Origin: Polytrichum commune
Taxonomy: Eukaryota > Streptophyta > Polytrichopsida > Polytrichales > Polytrichaceae
Length of the DNA: 60,000 nt
NCBI GenBank assembly: GCA_950295325.1
Contig: OX485805.1
Span: 21,007,501 to 21,067,500, forward strand
Reading direction: 5' to 3'
The position numbers and the translations under genes are program-made. Shown here piece by piece: positions 22,932 through 34,372 of this stretch (its first letter is position 1; each line of letters starts with the position of its first letter). The notes below the pieces were generated by a model. It did not search any database. It had not been told where the DNA came from and worked only from the letters and a program-made list of their open reading frames with translations.

Positions 22932-25174
22932 ATTTCATGAGAGAAATTTGCATATTTGTAAAGAATATTTGATTTGTACATGTGGAAAGATATCTAATGT
23001 GCGTTTTCATGAAGTACCTTGTTATTATGACAAAGAGGTCCACTTTGTTATATTGTTGAATGTACGACACCTTCTTAGATTTGGTTATGATTATTGGACA
23101 TGCATGTTTGTTGATGTCTGGATTAAATACATAGGTTCTCCCAATTGTGTTCACTATGAATGTCAAGTAGTTAATAAAATTTGAAGGCATTATCCAATCT
23201 TTTCTAAACCTGAGTATGTATGGCGCTTGTTCTTTGATCTTCACCCAACCACACACCAATTAAACATATTAGGTCTTTGATTAAGAAACATGACCGAAAA
23301 GCGCCCCGTAATGGACCTTACTTTCGATCTCAAGTCAAACGCAAGCTTGAACGTTGGTTATTTAAACTAGGAGGAGTATTTTCTTGCAAGGGGGCTACTA
23401 AGATTTGGCAGAAAAATGATGTCACATTAGGGCCACTTTGTTTTGTCATAGCATGGATCCAAACCCAAGTATAAGTAAACTCCTTGGGTCTAAAATTTTG
23501 CATGGTATGCGTGAAAACGTCACATTCACATGTGATTTTCTTTTTCAAGGTCGACTCAGTTTCTAGTGTTGTGGAATGCACTTGAACATTGGAAAAAGAT
23601 GTAGTTGGCAAAAGTAGATGTACTTTAGCTACCTCCAAAGACCAATTCAAGCCGGCCTTCCTTGCATTCAAGAAAATGACACATACAACATTTTTACATA
23701 TCATGTGACGTTTTCACAAATACCATGTTAGAAAGTTACAAGAGGCAAAAGTAAATATTCTCATTTAAAAAAAAATTGATTACATAGGCCCTCCCAATTA
23801 CACTAACATTTGAACCTTAAAGGGTGTACGTATTATGAGCAAATAGTCCAATCCATAGTAACACATGTCTTCTTGTTGTCCTTTCTTGATTACAAGCCTT
23901 GGCATGTACCTCTCAAATATAGATGCCTGATTAAGAAGAGTGATCACATAAGGCCCACATAATTTTCTCATAAAAATGATGAAGATGGCCATGGTTATCC
24001 ATCAACTTGAACTAAATATTGCAAAATTTGGTGTGGCAATCATTGTGTCATAAATTGTTCCGCAATTGTTCAAAATGTTTTGTGTTGTTAGGTGTACACC
24101 TAAGGTTTGCACCAGAAGACAACTTATCCATTACAATCATCCATTGCAACTTGACCATTGCGACTCACAGCAAGAAAATACACAAACAAGTCGTTTTGGT
24201 TATCAACCGGAGGATTTTGGTCACCCACTGTACAAAAACTGCAGCAAATAACCTTAGACTAGCAACCAAAATGATTTATTTATGCATTTTCTTGCCACGA
24301 GTCACACTGACCAAGTTACAATTGATGGTTGTAATGGTCAAGTTTTCTCTAGTGTTGTTGCACACCTTGATTGCTTATTCAAGTTAGTCTTAATCCCATC
24401 ACATGTGAAAGGTATCCACAAAGTCCTCCAAAGAGATTCGTATAAACTTCATAGTTTCATGCCTCTTTGGAGGAGTTTTCTATCAAAGGATCATTTGAGC
24501 ATTTGGTGGCAGGGCCTAATTGTAAGAGTCAATTGAAACTTTCATCAAGTTGGCCGATTAAAATACCCAGATAAGCTTGCGGTCTCTAATAAGTTTGGGA
24601 AACCCATCACGTGATTCTACATAGAGATTTTATGACTCATGTTTGATGTTTGAAGTGTCAAAAGTGATGTTGTCCAAGATTAGCCCATTTATCAAATACA
24701 TTATCTCAATTGAAAAATATACATAAATCATAGAATAAAAATGAATTATAGGAAATGTAAGCTCATGTAAATGACCTAGACTTTCACCCGTATCATGTAT
24801 AATTAATCACAAATGTCATGTATGAATTTTATTATTATTTGATTTTATTATAATGTGAAAAAATAGATCCATTATTATTGACCAAATAAACATCATTCAA
24901 TACTTGGGGGGAGGGGGGTGGTAATCATCATGTATCCCATATAAAACACATCCCCGATCCATTTAAGGGTGGAGAGGATTCTGTTGTAATGTTTTTGGGT
25001 GATTCAGTAGTTGTGTTTGCTGAAATTTATTTTGAATCTATGAATAACTAATAATTCACCTCTTGACAATCCTCATGTACTTAGATGCGAAGCTTCATTT
25101 GTTCATCTCTTGTATTTGCCTTGTGCATTGGACATGTGGAATTGCTCTATGCACCAATGTTCATGAGAGTGACA
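22932..25174. other. No recognised gene; scattered diverged repeats
   Basis: Frames of 84-124 codons near 22906, 23330 and 24019 match no family I know. The segment 23877-23947 resembles 34403-34470 (both with CAAGCCTTGxCATxTACTxxTC and CAAATATAGxxxxCC). A G-rich tract lies near 24906-24920. Confidence 0.4.
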
Positions 25175-25402
25175 CCAGGGCCACACAAAAAACCCCAGCA
25201 GCTCTAGTAGACAGAAACACCAGCCCTACGTATTCTCCGGGAATACAGGGCTAGGATTTCAAATGGCTGGAGCTACTGGAGTGGCTGGAAGAAGGCGGGT
25301 AGCCTGCAACCAGCAGCTCTAGCCATATGAAATCCCAGCCCTGTATTTCCAGAGAATACGTAGGGTTGGTGTTTCTGGCTGGACCTACCGGTGTGGCCCT
25401 GG
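25175..25402. mobile_element. 228-bp foldback MITE with ~105-bp inverted arms
   Basis: Termini CCAGGGCCACAC and GTGTGGCCCTGG continue as imperfect inverted arms of about 105 bp (GAAACACCARCCCTACGTAT, GAGAATAC, ATACAGGGCT, ATGGCTxGAGCT in both) around a short centre, so the element is almost all hairpin. The CAGGG terminus suggests hAT, but no matching 8-bp flank was found. Confidence 0.7.
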
Positions 25403-25676
25403 TATGAATCATGGTATATAAAGGCACGATATTCACATTATAATTTCAATTCAAAAAAAAAACAGCCAGTGTTAAATATTGTTTGCTGACTGCTGCTTTT
25501 GTGTGCTACACTATGCAAGTCAAACTTTTGGCACAAGTCCCTCTGACTTCCTCTCATTTGCATGTAGTGTAACGGCAATACTAGTGATGCATGATAATTA
25601 AGTTAGACCCATCTAAATCTCTTAGTCTGACCCAGTTGTTATACGTAAAGTGTGCCCTTTGCTACTGCAATTACTG

Positions 25677-25893
25677 CACTAAACATGATATTTAGTGTCG
25701 CTTACTATTGGGAGTTACACAGTGCTATATATCTTTTACTATTTATGTCTTTTTTTACCAAGTGAACTTGTTGATGTTCTATGATGTCCAAACAACCAAT
25801 TTGACATGGGTTGGTAAAAATATAGGAGTTACATGTCGTAGTTACGGCATCGCGTAATTCCGAAGTACGTGAGACTAAATACAATATTTAGTG
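25677..25893. mobile_element. 217-bp mariner-like MITE with palindromic ends, copy 1
   Basis: Same length as the copy at 57885-58101 and collinear with it, including TATATCTTTTACTATTTA and AATGTCCAAACAACCAAT-like blocks in the middle. The right end is followed by TA; the left is preceded by TG. Confidence 0.7.
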
Positions 25894-27185
25894 TACTAAG
25901 GACATAGAGGTGCTTACACTGACCTGATTCAACTCCACTGCATAAAAAGACATCTTTGGGGGGGGGGCTTTTGCACTTTGAGCTCCAATTGAGAGCCCGA
26001 ACTTGCTCATTGATTGTTAGTGGAAGTAACCTCATGGTTCCTGGAGAGAGGGAATAAGTGTATTGTATACTTATTCCCTCTCTCCTGTATAGCATACTTC
26101 TCATGCCCCGATCACACCAAACTTTCCGTTTAGTTGTAGCTGTGAAGTTGTGGGGATTATGTTGACAAATAGATGTTGGCCCATCACTTTTCACACTATT
26201 ACAATCGGAGATGCTGACGGGTGGTGTATGAACTAGCTAGTGATCAACCCCTCATCTTTGAACATAAAAACTTTGAAATGATATGTACTTCAGAGGGATT
26301 TTTTCTTTATCAAATTGACATTGAAATTAGCTCTAAAAGCCCCAAATTAGTTTAGTTGAGGTCATTCGAGATGAATCAACAACGAATCTATAGGGGTCAA
26401 GTTTTAATGTTGGATAAATGAGAGGTATGCTCGTATACGATAATTCCCTCTCTTTGCGGTGTTTGGGTTTCCAAATTGTCCGATGAAGGGCATTATCCGA
26501 CTTAAACTCCCATTTGAGGTCCTAGTTTTGGATCTCCCCTCCTTCGTGGGTGTACTTGTTCCACCTTGCAATTGATATGTTTGATTTGTACCTCAAAAGT
26601 ATAATCTTAATCTTTGACTGAGATATTCCCTTCAAGCCTTTAAGAGTTAAACATGCGTAAGCCTTGCATAACATTATTGAGCCATGTTGGTTGGTTCCAT
26701 GAACTTGGAATATGCTAATTATATTATGTGGGGACCCCAAACAAAGTAAAAATATATGTTTACTATCCATACATTCAGGTTGATACTTGGGAATCTTCAT
26801 GGAGTTATGCTCCCAACACTATTCACAAAAATCCTTGTTCACCCCGGCACTATTCACATGAAACATTGTTCATCCTAGTATTATTCATTAAAAATACTAT
26901 TCATAGTAGCACTATCACTAAAAATACTGACATTATTCACGATATCCATACCATTCATACTATCTTACCGGGATTATTCATTCTTCGTACTGGAGTCAAT
27001 TTCTTCCTCATTTCTAAGTTTCTTCCCACCAAGGTAAGATAGTAAAGGCCCATGTCAAATGCTACAAGTAAAATGGAACACTTTCTTTCTTGGGAGGAGG
27101 AGGGAGAGTACAGTAGTCGGGCTAGGTGGGCAATTTTAGTTGGGGCAAGGTAGTTGGGCTTGTTGCTAGGATGTAAGCTAGGTAA
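25894..27185. other. No gene; near-perfect hairpin and degenerate tandem motif
   Basis: A 10-base G run lies at 25958-25967. A long hairpin occupies 26043-26085. Between about 26815 and 26990 an ACTATTCAC-like motif recurs irregularly about ten times, as in some LTR or minisatellite sequences. A GAGAGGTAxGCT...ATTCCCTCTCTT-like block near 26420-26455 has a relative near 48708-48758. Confidence 0.4.
26043..26085. repeat. Hairpin with 17-bp perfect stem
   Basis: GGAGAGAGGGAATAAGT (26043-26059) is the exact complement of ACTTATTCCCTCTCTCC (26069-26085); the 9-nt loop GTATTGTAT can extend the pairing further. Confidence 0.85.
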
Positions 27186-27521
27186 ATCAAATATGATATT
27201 AAGTGTCATATGGTATTTAATGTCACTATAGATTTTTTCAGATTACAAATCTCATGAATAAGTGAACAATTATTGTCATGGACAATGGACGAGTTCATCC
27301 ATATGCCAAAACCCTACCTTCTCTTCTCAACAACTTGTGATGAGATGTTGTCGTGGATGATTGAAACTTGAATGAAGAAACATTCGGTTACTGACAGTAA
27401 TTGAAACACTGTAAATCTATAATCCCCCAAAATTTTACAAGGAATGACAAAAAATGTTGGGTTTACAATTAGTATTGAGCAAGGCAATTAGAATTGGTGA
27501 CACTAAATATCACATTTAGTG
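27186..27521. mobile_element. Probable larger relative of the palindromic-end mariner-like MITE
   Basis: A left end near 27189 reads AAATATGATATTAAGTGTCA and the right end GACACTAAATATCACATTTA followed by GTGTAG, so both ends carry the characteristic palindromic motif. The middle differs from the 217-bp copies. Confidence 0.4.
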
Positions 27522-28295
27522 TAGTTAGGCTTACTTACTAGGTAGCTAGGGTATTGTGGTTTAAATTGGGTACTCACACATGGACTCGGACTTACGTTGG
27601 GCATGGAAAAAGCAACATAATCCGGGACACCCAAATATGATCCTTTTATGACATAAATAATCTTCAATTTGACAAGGAGTAGAATACTCATACAAGCTCC
27701 TCAAATGATTGGCTCATGCCTACTAAAAGTGGCAACTTTGCAAGTAGAGACATCGCTTCTAAGTTGCACCAAAACTTGGTGCTTATGTTCTTGAGACATA
27801 TGGCTACAAACAATTCTACAAATTGCACCTCACATATTATGGAATCAAGGCTACACAATGCAAAAGAAATCTCATGATGCTCTCAACTACACAATGCACA
27901 CAAAGATGTCGATGTTGGAAGAGTGGCAGCAAACCCTAACTGCAACCCTAACCACATTGACATTTCCAATTTTAGAAACCCTAAACCTTTTTCACTTTTT
28001 GGTTTTTGCAGTTATGCAATTGATTGATTGGACTTTTGCTTTGATCACTTCATCACTTTGTTTTCTAATTTGAATCAGCTGACAGTGGGAGCCAAAGTTG
28101 AGTTTTGTGTACAACGTTCTCAGTTTTGTTCGTAACTATATGTAAACTCCAATTGGAGAAATTCAAGAGTTAATTGTGTTAACCACATCATTTACTATAA
28201 ATCTATAATAGGAGCGTTGACCTTAAACACTTTTCTATGACATCTGAATGTCAAAACTAGACCTTTGGGACATTTCCAGAGGTATGAGCACAACC
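27522..28295. other. No recognised gene
   Basis: AT-rich; a 71-codon frame near 27858 matches nothing I know. Confidence 0.4.
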
Positions 28296-28968
28296 CCTAG
28301 GGGTGCACTTTTCATAACATGTATGAGTATACGTGAGTGCACAAAAGGGGTATAAATTCAAACTTTTCCGTACTATGTATACATACCCTACACAAATTAT
28401 AGCTTGTAGTTATGCACATGTATGGAGGTCCTTCTAGAAATTTATAGTATTTGTACTTGTACGGTAGGGTCACTAGACTTTATGGGATACATATTAATAT
28501 TGTATAAAACTAGGATGAACATTTTTCTCATTTCCTTATCTCATCCATGTATGTATGGATGTATGGAAGAGGGAATATTAGGGTTTTGGAAGGGGTGGTT
28601 GAGCTAAGAATGAGGCCACTTCTTGCTTAGGGTTGCAAGAGGAATGGCTAGCACTTTGTTGTTGTGTTTCTTTGTGATTGATGTAGGTGGTTGACGCCTT
28701 TGTTAGATAACGTGCGGCATCAAAATTGTGAAGGTGTTGATTCCCAACTGGGTTTTCTCTCCACCAATTTTGTATCTTAGTAAACCTTGAATGTGTGCAA
28801 CAATTTGGATCAATTATTTAGGGATCACAATTTTTGCAAGTTCTAGGATCAAGCATGGAGATTGGTTTATGTTGGTTTTTTTAAAGAAACCAACAATATG
28901 TGGACTTACGATCTTACGGATCATTTGATGCTACATTTAGAAACAATAATTACATTAGCTTTTATGAC

Positions 28969-30307
28969 TGTGAGGCCAAACCACCCACCCTTAAGCGTCC
29001 TAGTCCGGGTGATGGTTTGAAAATCACATGTGTCATCTCAACAATTGTAGAAGCATGAAATGTAACTTCGGCTCTCCGCCAACGCACCAGTCAGGCTGGT
29101 CTTTATTAATCCCCTTCTAAGAGTTTATATGCACCCCTCTTCTTCCTCACCACTTGAGTGTATTCCACTCTCCATGTGAGAATGACTAACTCACTATCCT
29201 TGCTCTAGCATCTTTTAATGGTTTTCCTTTATTTGGTGGCCCTCTTGGACTTCCCACATTACTTAAGGCAATGATACCTCACTAGTGCTAGCATCATGTA
29301 TAGGTAGGACCTTAGCTAACTCAAGATCCCAAGTCATGGCTTTGGCCGAACATGCCTTTGCAGATATTCATCTTGAGTTTTTGGCCTTAGCCAAACTCTT
29401 CTCCTCCGAGCTCCTAGCCTTAGCAAGACTCTGGCTTGTTGAATCCATGAAGTAATGGTCAACTCCGCAACCTGATGCCAACTCCACAACTTAATGCCAA
29501 CTTTGCAGCTTAATGCCAACCTTGCAGCCACATAACTAACCAACAGCCTAAACTAAGTTGCAGCCTGGGCTTAACCAGTAGACTAAACTAACCCAGCAGA
29601 CTAACTAAGCCGCAGCCTGAACTTCCAGCAGACTAAACTAAGCTGCAGCCTAGGCTTAACCAGCAGACTAAACTAAGCTGCAGCTTGGACTTCCAGCAGA
29701 CTAAACTAAGTTGCAGCCTGGGCTTAACCAACAGACTAAACTAAGTTGCAACCTAGGCTTAACCAGCAGACTAAACTAACCCAACAGACTAAACTAAGCT
29801 GCAGCCTGGGCTTAACCGGCATACTAACTAAGCCGCAGCTTGGACTTCCACCTCTCCAGCCGAAAAATGCAACCAGAACAAAAGAAAAGAGAGAAGACTC
29901 TCCTCCGTAGCCCCCCAAGGCTTCACCCACACACTCTCTCAAAAGAGAGCCTCCCCCTTAGCCGAAATCTCCACATTCTAATCTTGACCAAAAGCTTATC
30001 CACAAGCCTATCCACTAAACCTCAACCCCCCCCCCCTTAACTAACACACATGGGTCTTAATGCGAACACACACCCCCGGACTCCGTGTCCGCCAATCAAA
30101 CCCAACCACACTAATTTAATAACCCCTTAGCTAATCTAGAAAATAACTCACATTAAATGCACTCACACAAACTTTACTCTCAACGTAAAATCCCACACCA
30201 CATCTCACTCTTTTTTAATGCTTTTCAATTGCATGATCAAGTCGAAAGCCCCAACTTGATGGAAAATAAGGGTTAAGAATCATTGTGGGCACCATTTTGG
30301 GCTCACA
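28969..30307 (-). mobile_element. Solo LTR, TGTGAG family, copy 3 (minus strand), nested in a hAT MITE
   Basis: Left edge TGTGAGGCCAAACCACCCAC, right edge CACCATTTTGGGCTCACA, which is the LTR start on the minus strand. A perfect 5-bp duplication ATGAC lies at 28964-28968 and 30308-30312. Deleting the LTR and one ATGAC restores continuity with the uninterrupted hAT MITE at 41434-42399 (TTTATGAC joined to ACATATTGTAG, versus TTTATGACATACATTGTAG read from the other strand of that copy). A minisatellite is at 29540-29850 and an 11-base C run at 30026-30036. There is no internal domain. Confidence 0.9.
29540..29850 (-). repeat. Minisatellite of ~35 bp in solo LTR copy 3
   Basis: About nine units built from GGCTTAACCAGCAGACTAAA followed by CTAAGCTGCAGCCTG, with some truncated variants. 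On the LTR strand it shares GCTTAG and TGCTGGTTxAAG with the minisatellite of copy 2. Confidence 0.85.
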
Positions 30308-30643
30308 ATGACACATATTGTAGAGTTAGATGCTTATGAGTTACATCCAGGGGATGAAAAAATCTTCAACGACTTTATTCATGAATGCTACAGTTCTACA
30401 TTATACCTATGACAGAGGTTCATTATTATTCAAAAGTAAATTTGTATATTTATGTCAATGACGATAGATGACTGTGAATTTTTCCACGTATACATATTGT
30501 CACTGATATTTTTAGCACTGAAATTGTACGTGTATGGCTTGATTTTACAAAAGAAAACTTGTATATAGGAAGTTTTAGAGTATGGTGCGAATGCATGTGG
30601 TTCTTGGTTTTTCATGAAAGGCGCACCCCCAAAAGGCGACAAT

Positions 30644-30820
30644 GGCCATACACCTAGGCCACTAAATTTGGATGTGCAAGGTAAACTTGCAAAGAGCAAA
30701 GTAGCCCTCAAAAACTTTGAACAAGTTAAGGTAGAAGGGCAGCAAGTTAGGGTACGCATGAGGTGGAGGAGCAAAAGTGGCACAATGACATTCCCTTCTT
30801 CATATTTCCACTTCACTATA
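30644..30820 (+). pseudogene. LINE ORF2 fragment, endonuclease-reverse transcriptase linker
   Basis: The frame reads LNLDVQGKLAKSKVALKNFE and then VEGQQVRVRMRWRSKSGTMTF. This fits the linker of plant-type LINE ORF2 proteins, where a QGxLAxxKxxLxxxE helix leads into the conserved (K)xEGxRxRxRxxWxxxGD segment before the reverse transcriptase; the final Gly-Asp position is altered here. About 55 codons survive. The left side is cut by the hAT MITE that ends at 30635, and the right side runs into a TTTAGTGTCAC motif like that of the mariner-like MITEs. Family known, call by eye, inactive. Confidence 0.5.
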
Positions 30821-31360
30821 CCGGGTATGGTATTTAGTGTCACATGCGTAATAATGTCACTTGCCCTATTTTGAGGCATATCTTAGGTTACATTGATGAT
30901 TACAACTTCATCATTAGTGTCACCTCATGTCACTTCACAGTCAAGTGCGCTTACTAGCACCTTGACATGAGTATGTCCAATAGTATTATGAGGAGCTTGA
31001 GCTATGTTACACAATGGTCTACAAGTTGACTAAAGTGTGCACAAATGACACTTGCCATTAGTACACTCAATAACATCTTCCCCTTGCATACTACAATACA
31101 AAACTATCATCTCAAGTATCCCAATGTGCTACGCTAAATGTCATAATGTTAATCATTTTTCACTTAGAAAAGTTTCTTATGTTGACGGATAATATCACAT
31201 TGATGATTAAAGAACATGACACTTTGAGACCTCTAGGCATCTAGTTTAGGCTATTCGCAAATAGTGTATGTGGCATTAAACACCCTATGTTGGTGTAGTG
31301 TGAAGTTAACCCATCCTAAATTCCTAGTGCAAGATTAGAGTGGCCCACAAGAATATTGTT
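30821..31360. other. No recognised gene
   Basis: Holds a half-copy of the TATTTAGTGTCAC terminal motif near 30828-30842; otherwise nothing recognised. Confidence 0.4.
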
Positions 31361-31469
31361 CTCCCTCTTTAGTATGACACGTTTGGGAACACACAAAAAG
31401 TCATATTATCGAGTTGTCGTCTTCTCATTAATATGACAAATGGTGTAAAGTTGTCATATTATTGAGGGA
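31361..31469. mobile_element. Emigrant/pogo-like fragment 2
   Basis: Opens CTCCCTCTTTAGTATGACAC and closes GTTGTCATATTATTGAGGGA, an imperfect inverted pair resembling the subterminal units at 22278-22440. Confidence 0.45.
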
Positions 31470-31497
31470 ATACGAAAACATAAGTAATATGAGCTTC

Positions 31498-31540
<43 letters not shown>
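31498..31540. repeat. Compound TA/CA microsatellite
   Basis: About seven TA units followed by fourteen CA units. Confidence 0.95.
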
Positions 31541-31542
<2 letters not shown>

Positions 31543-31921
31543 GAGTTTAAGCAATATAGATGGTATGAAATAATAACTTCAAACAGATACAATTTTTCTC
31601 AAGAACTCTTGAAATAAGAGTTCAAAGATCTCTGGTGTTGCCTGCCCAAGTTAGCAACTGCCATCTCATCTAAATTTCCTACTAACTTTTGAAAACTAAT
31701 AAATTCATTAACACCAAAATCTAAAGAGTTTTCTAATAAGTAACTAAACAACAATGATGCATGGCGTTTAGCAACATACTAGGCAGGAGGCCACTCTAAC
31801 CCTCACCATGTCCATTATGCACTAGTAACCCTAATTCTCATTTAGCTCCCAAAAACCTCCTAGATGAAAATGGACGTACATTAGATGTACATAACATAGA
31901 TGAAAAGAATTTTAGCATCAA

Positions 31922-32069
31922 CTACCTCTTTGATATGACAAAACGGAGATTCTAAAATGTCGCATTATCAAGTGCCGTAGTCGTGTAAAAGAGGGGGTTT
32001 TGGACTAAAATGGTTGGTGTTGCAAAAATGTGTCGTAATATCGAGGGTGTCGTATTAACAAGGTTAGAC
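31922..32069. mobile_element. Emigrant/pogo-like fragment 3
   Basis: Opens CTACCTCTTTGATATGACA and closes GTGTCGTATTAACAAGGTTA, with further TCGTAATATCGAGG units before the end; ends are inverted relative to each other. Confidence 0.5.
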
Positions 32070-34159
32070 TTCACCACAATCGGTGTAAGGTAGAAATACC
32101 ATAAGCGGTTAACCACCCTCTAGCTGTGCACTAGATTGCCGTCATAATGGTGAAGTGTCATTTCTAAAACGGATCATGGCTCGGCGGCAACTTCAATGCG
32201 TGCACACTTAGTGTAGCCAATGGGAGTCAAGTGTTAATGTACTCATGAGGTAACCAATTTAAGCGATGTTTTGTGTGGAAATGCGGATTACCGTGTTCAG
32301 TGTAGGAAGAATCCAGTGAACGAGTAGGGGGTTTGACAACTTTTCACTTTGAAAATTTGTAGCATTTTTTGTACAACACAGAAAAATATGAAACAACTTG
32401 CATTCTTCATGAATCCTTCTCGTCTATCTTGGAAAATTATCTCATGATTGTCAGACCATATCTTCAATGCAAATCACCTTATTTTCACGGGTTATGGTAT
32501 TTCTACCTTACTCAAAGCGGTTAAGCTTACAAGCGAGGACTACTAGTGGGGGGGGGGGGAGGCCACAATTATATGTTTGTGTTGCCGGGGCTCATGTCAA
32601 TGTTCTTGAGGAGACAGAGCCCATGCCGCCTGCCTCACAAGGAGCGCATGTTGCATCTCATTCAGAAAGTGTGTGAATGGGCATGAGTGGGATGGTAAAC
32701 ACAAACAAAGCCTTGCTGACGCCCAACTTACATGGATTGAGTATCCGCCTGCTTTGCAACATGCCATCAAAGTGGTAGCATGTTTGGTGTACATACATGA
32801 GGTCACCGATGTGGCCCAATTGTGGACACATTGACACAAACGATGTCGGCCGTTGCACCGGATGATTGGGAATAATTGTGCAATCGTAAATTATTGCGAG
32901 CACTATAGTTTCAACATCAAAGCGTTCTTCAACTTGTGGGAGGCATTTTTCTTTTCCTATACATACTCCCTGGAGTTCATACCATAACAGTAGTCACATG
33001 GCTTGCAGACGTAGGTGGGCCATGGATTCACGAATGCTTTGTTCTAGCATTTCCCTCTCTTTTCATTGGGGAACAAAGGTTTAGTGTCAGCTGGAGTTGC
33101 ATTTTGAGTCTTGTGACTTTGGGCGAAGGGGTGGGTGTCGAATCCCTAGGGCCTGCGCATGTGATTGTTGCTAGCAGGTTTGCAGCGTTGTTGCATCAGT
33201 AAATTGCCCCTCCTTTGCCCGAGACTGGGGCCCAACTAGTTGCTAGGTCTATAGATGTGGATCTTTGGACCTCGCCAAATGCCGCTCCTTCTGGAATTGG
33301 GCTTGCAGTTATTAGGCAACATTATTACTCACAGACAACTCATTGTGGGAAGAAATGCTAGTGTGTTTTTGGCTTGGAAGTGAATGGGAGTGACTGTATT
33401 TTGATTTTGTCTTCACTATAGGTCGTTGTCCTTTCACAAACCTATGGTGGGGTGCCACATGATGGTTAAGTTGGGTTTAAGGTTAACATGTGAAATTGAG
33501 CATTTTTAACATTATAAAATGCCAAAAAATGGGCAAATATTCCTCCCAAAACATGAGTTTTTGAGATGACTTTAGGCCTTTAGTGCCCATGAAGCCATAA
33601 AGTGGTTGATGGATGATTTTGAGCACACTTTTCAGTTAGAAGAGAACTTCATGGAATGCCACTCCATATATACTTGGATTCAAAAGAAAGTAATTGCTTG
33701 CAAATGGTATATGTCTCATGATCAATTTTAAGTAAAGAGGAAAGTGGTTTATGTCCAAAAAATATATTCCTTTTGTTGGAGAACTTATTGTACAAGGAAG
33801 TTACGGGTTTTAAATCTCTTAGATGATAATCACTTGATTTATTTTGATGGTGTCATAGATCTTTTACTTCATCTAATGGGACAAATTCTCAAGTGGAAAT
33901 CATTTAATATGAAAGTTTCATAAATTTTATATTTATGGAATGATCATTTATCAAAGTTTATTGTAAATTTGATTCCAACGGTACCCAAAATTTCAAGCCC
34001 TACACCTGTGACTAGAAAACCGAGATCAAATCGAACCATAACAAACATCTTATGAAACATCTTTGGTTTGATCTCCTCTCGAGGCAATTCATGGTCAAGG
34101 ATGACTCTAAATGCCACAAGAAACATTTGAGCGACAATTCCATCATCCATACCACTACT
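32070..34159. other. No firm gene; a weak mobile-domain-like frame
   Basis: A 12-base G run is at 32548-32559. On the plus strand about 32860-32985 a frame reads NCAIVNYCEHYSFNIKAFFN then LWEAFFFS, vaguely like the FNLKAFFxLW motif of transposon-associated plant mobile domain proteins; the evidence is too thin for a call. Frames near 32936 and 33944 are unrecognised. Confidence 0.3.
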
Positions 34160-34372
34160 CGGGGAGAACCGGCGGTTAGTGACACATGAACCGGTTGAGG
34201 TTGAGAAATAACCGGTTGAAGTTGGAGACTTGGAGAATTACGGATCATTTTAGAGGAATCTATAAAAGAATATACTTCAAGTGAATAAAGAAAATTTGGA
34301 AGATGTCAACATGCAACCCGTTGGATTTAGAATCATGAGGATCTTGACTGACTATGCCCAAAAACTTCCCAG
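34160..34372 (+). mobile_element. CCGGTT-rich MITE, copy B
   Basis: Starts CGGGGAGAACCGGCGGTTAG and follows copy A for its whole 213 bp (GAACCGGTTGAG, AATAACCGGTTGAAG, GTCAACATG, AGGATCT, ATGCCC), with the right terminus decayed to ACTTCCCAGG. Confidence 0.65.

Larger units (their letters stand above)
28296..30635 (-). mobile_element. hAT-type MITE, family H, copy 3, split by a solo LTR
   Basis: Reading left to right it is the reverse complement of the copy at 41434-42399: left end CCTAGGGGTGCACTTTTCAT, right end ATGAAAGGCGCACCCCC. Without the inserted LTR and one 5-bp duplication it is about 996 bp, close to the 966 bp of its relative. The possible 8-bp flanks (GCACAACC and GCGACAAT) are only loosely similar. 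Non-coding. Confidence 0.75.
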
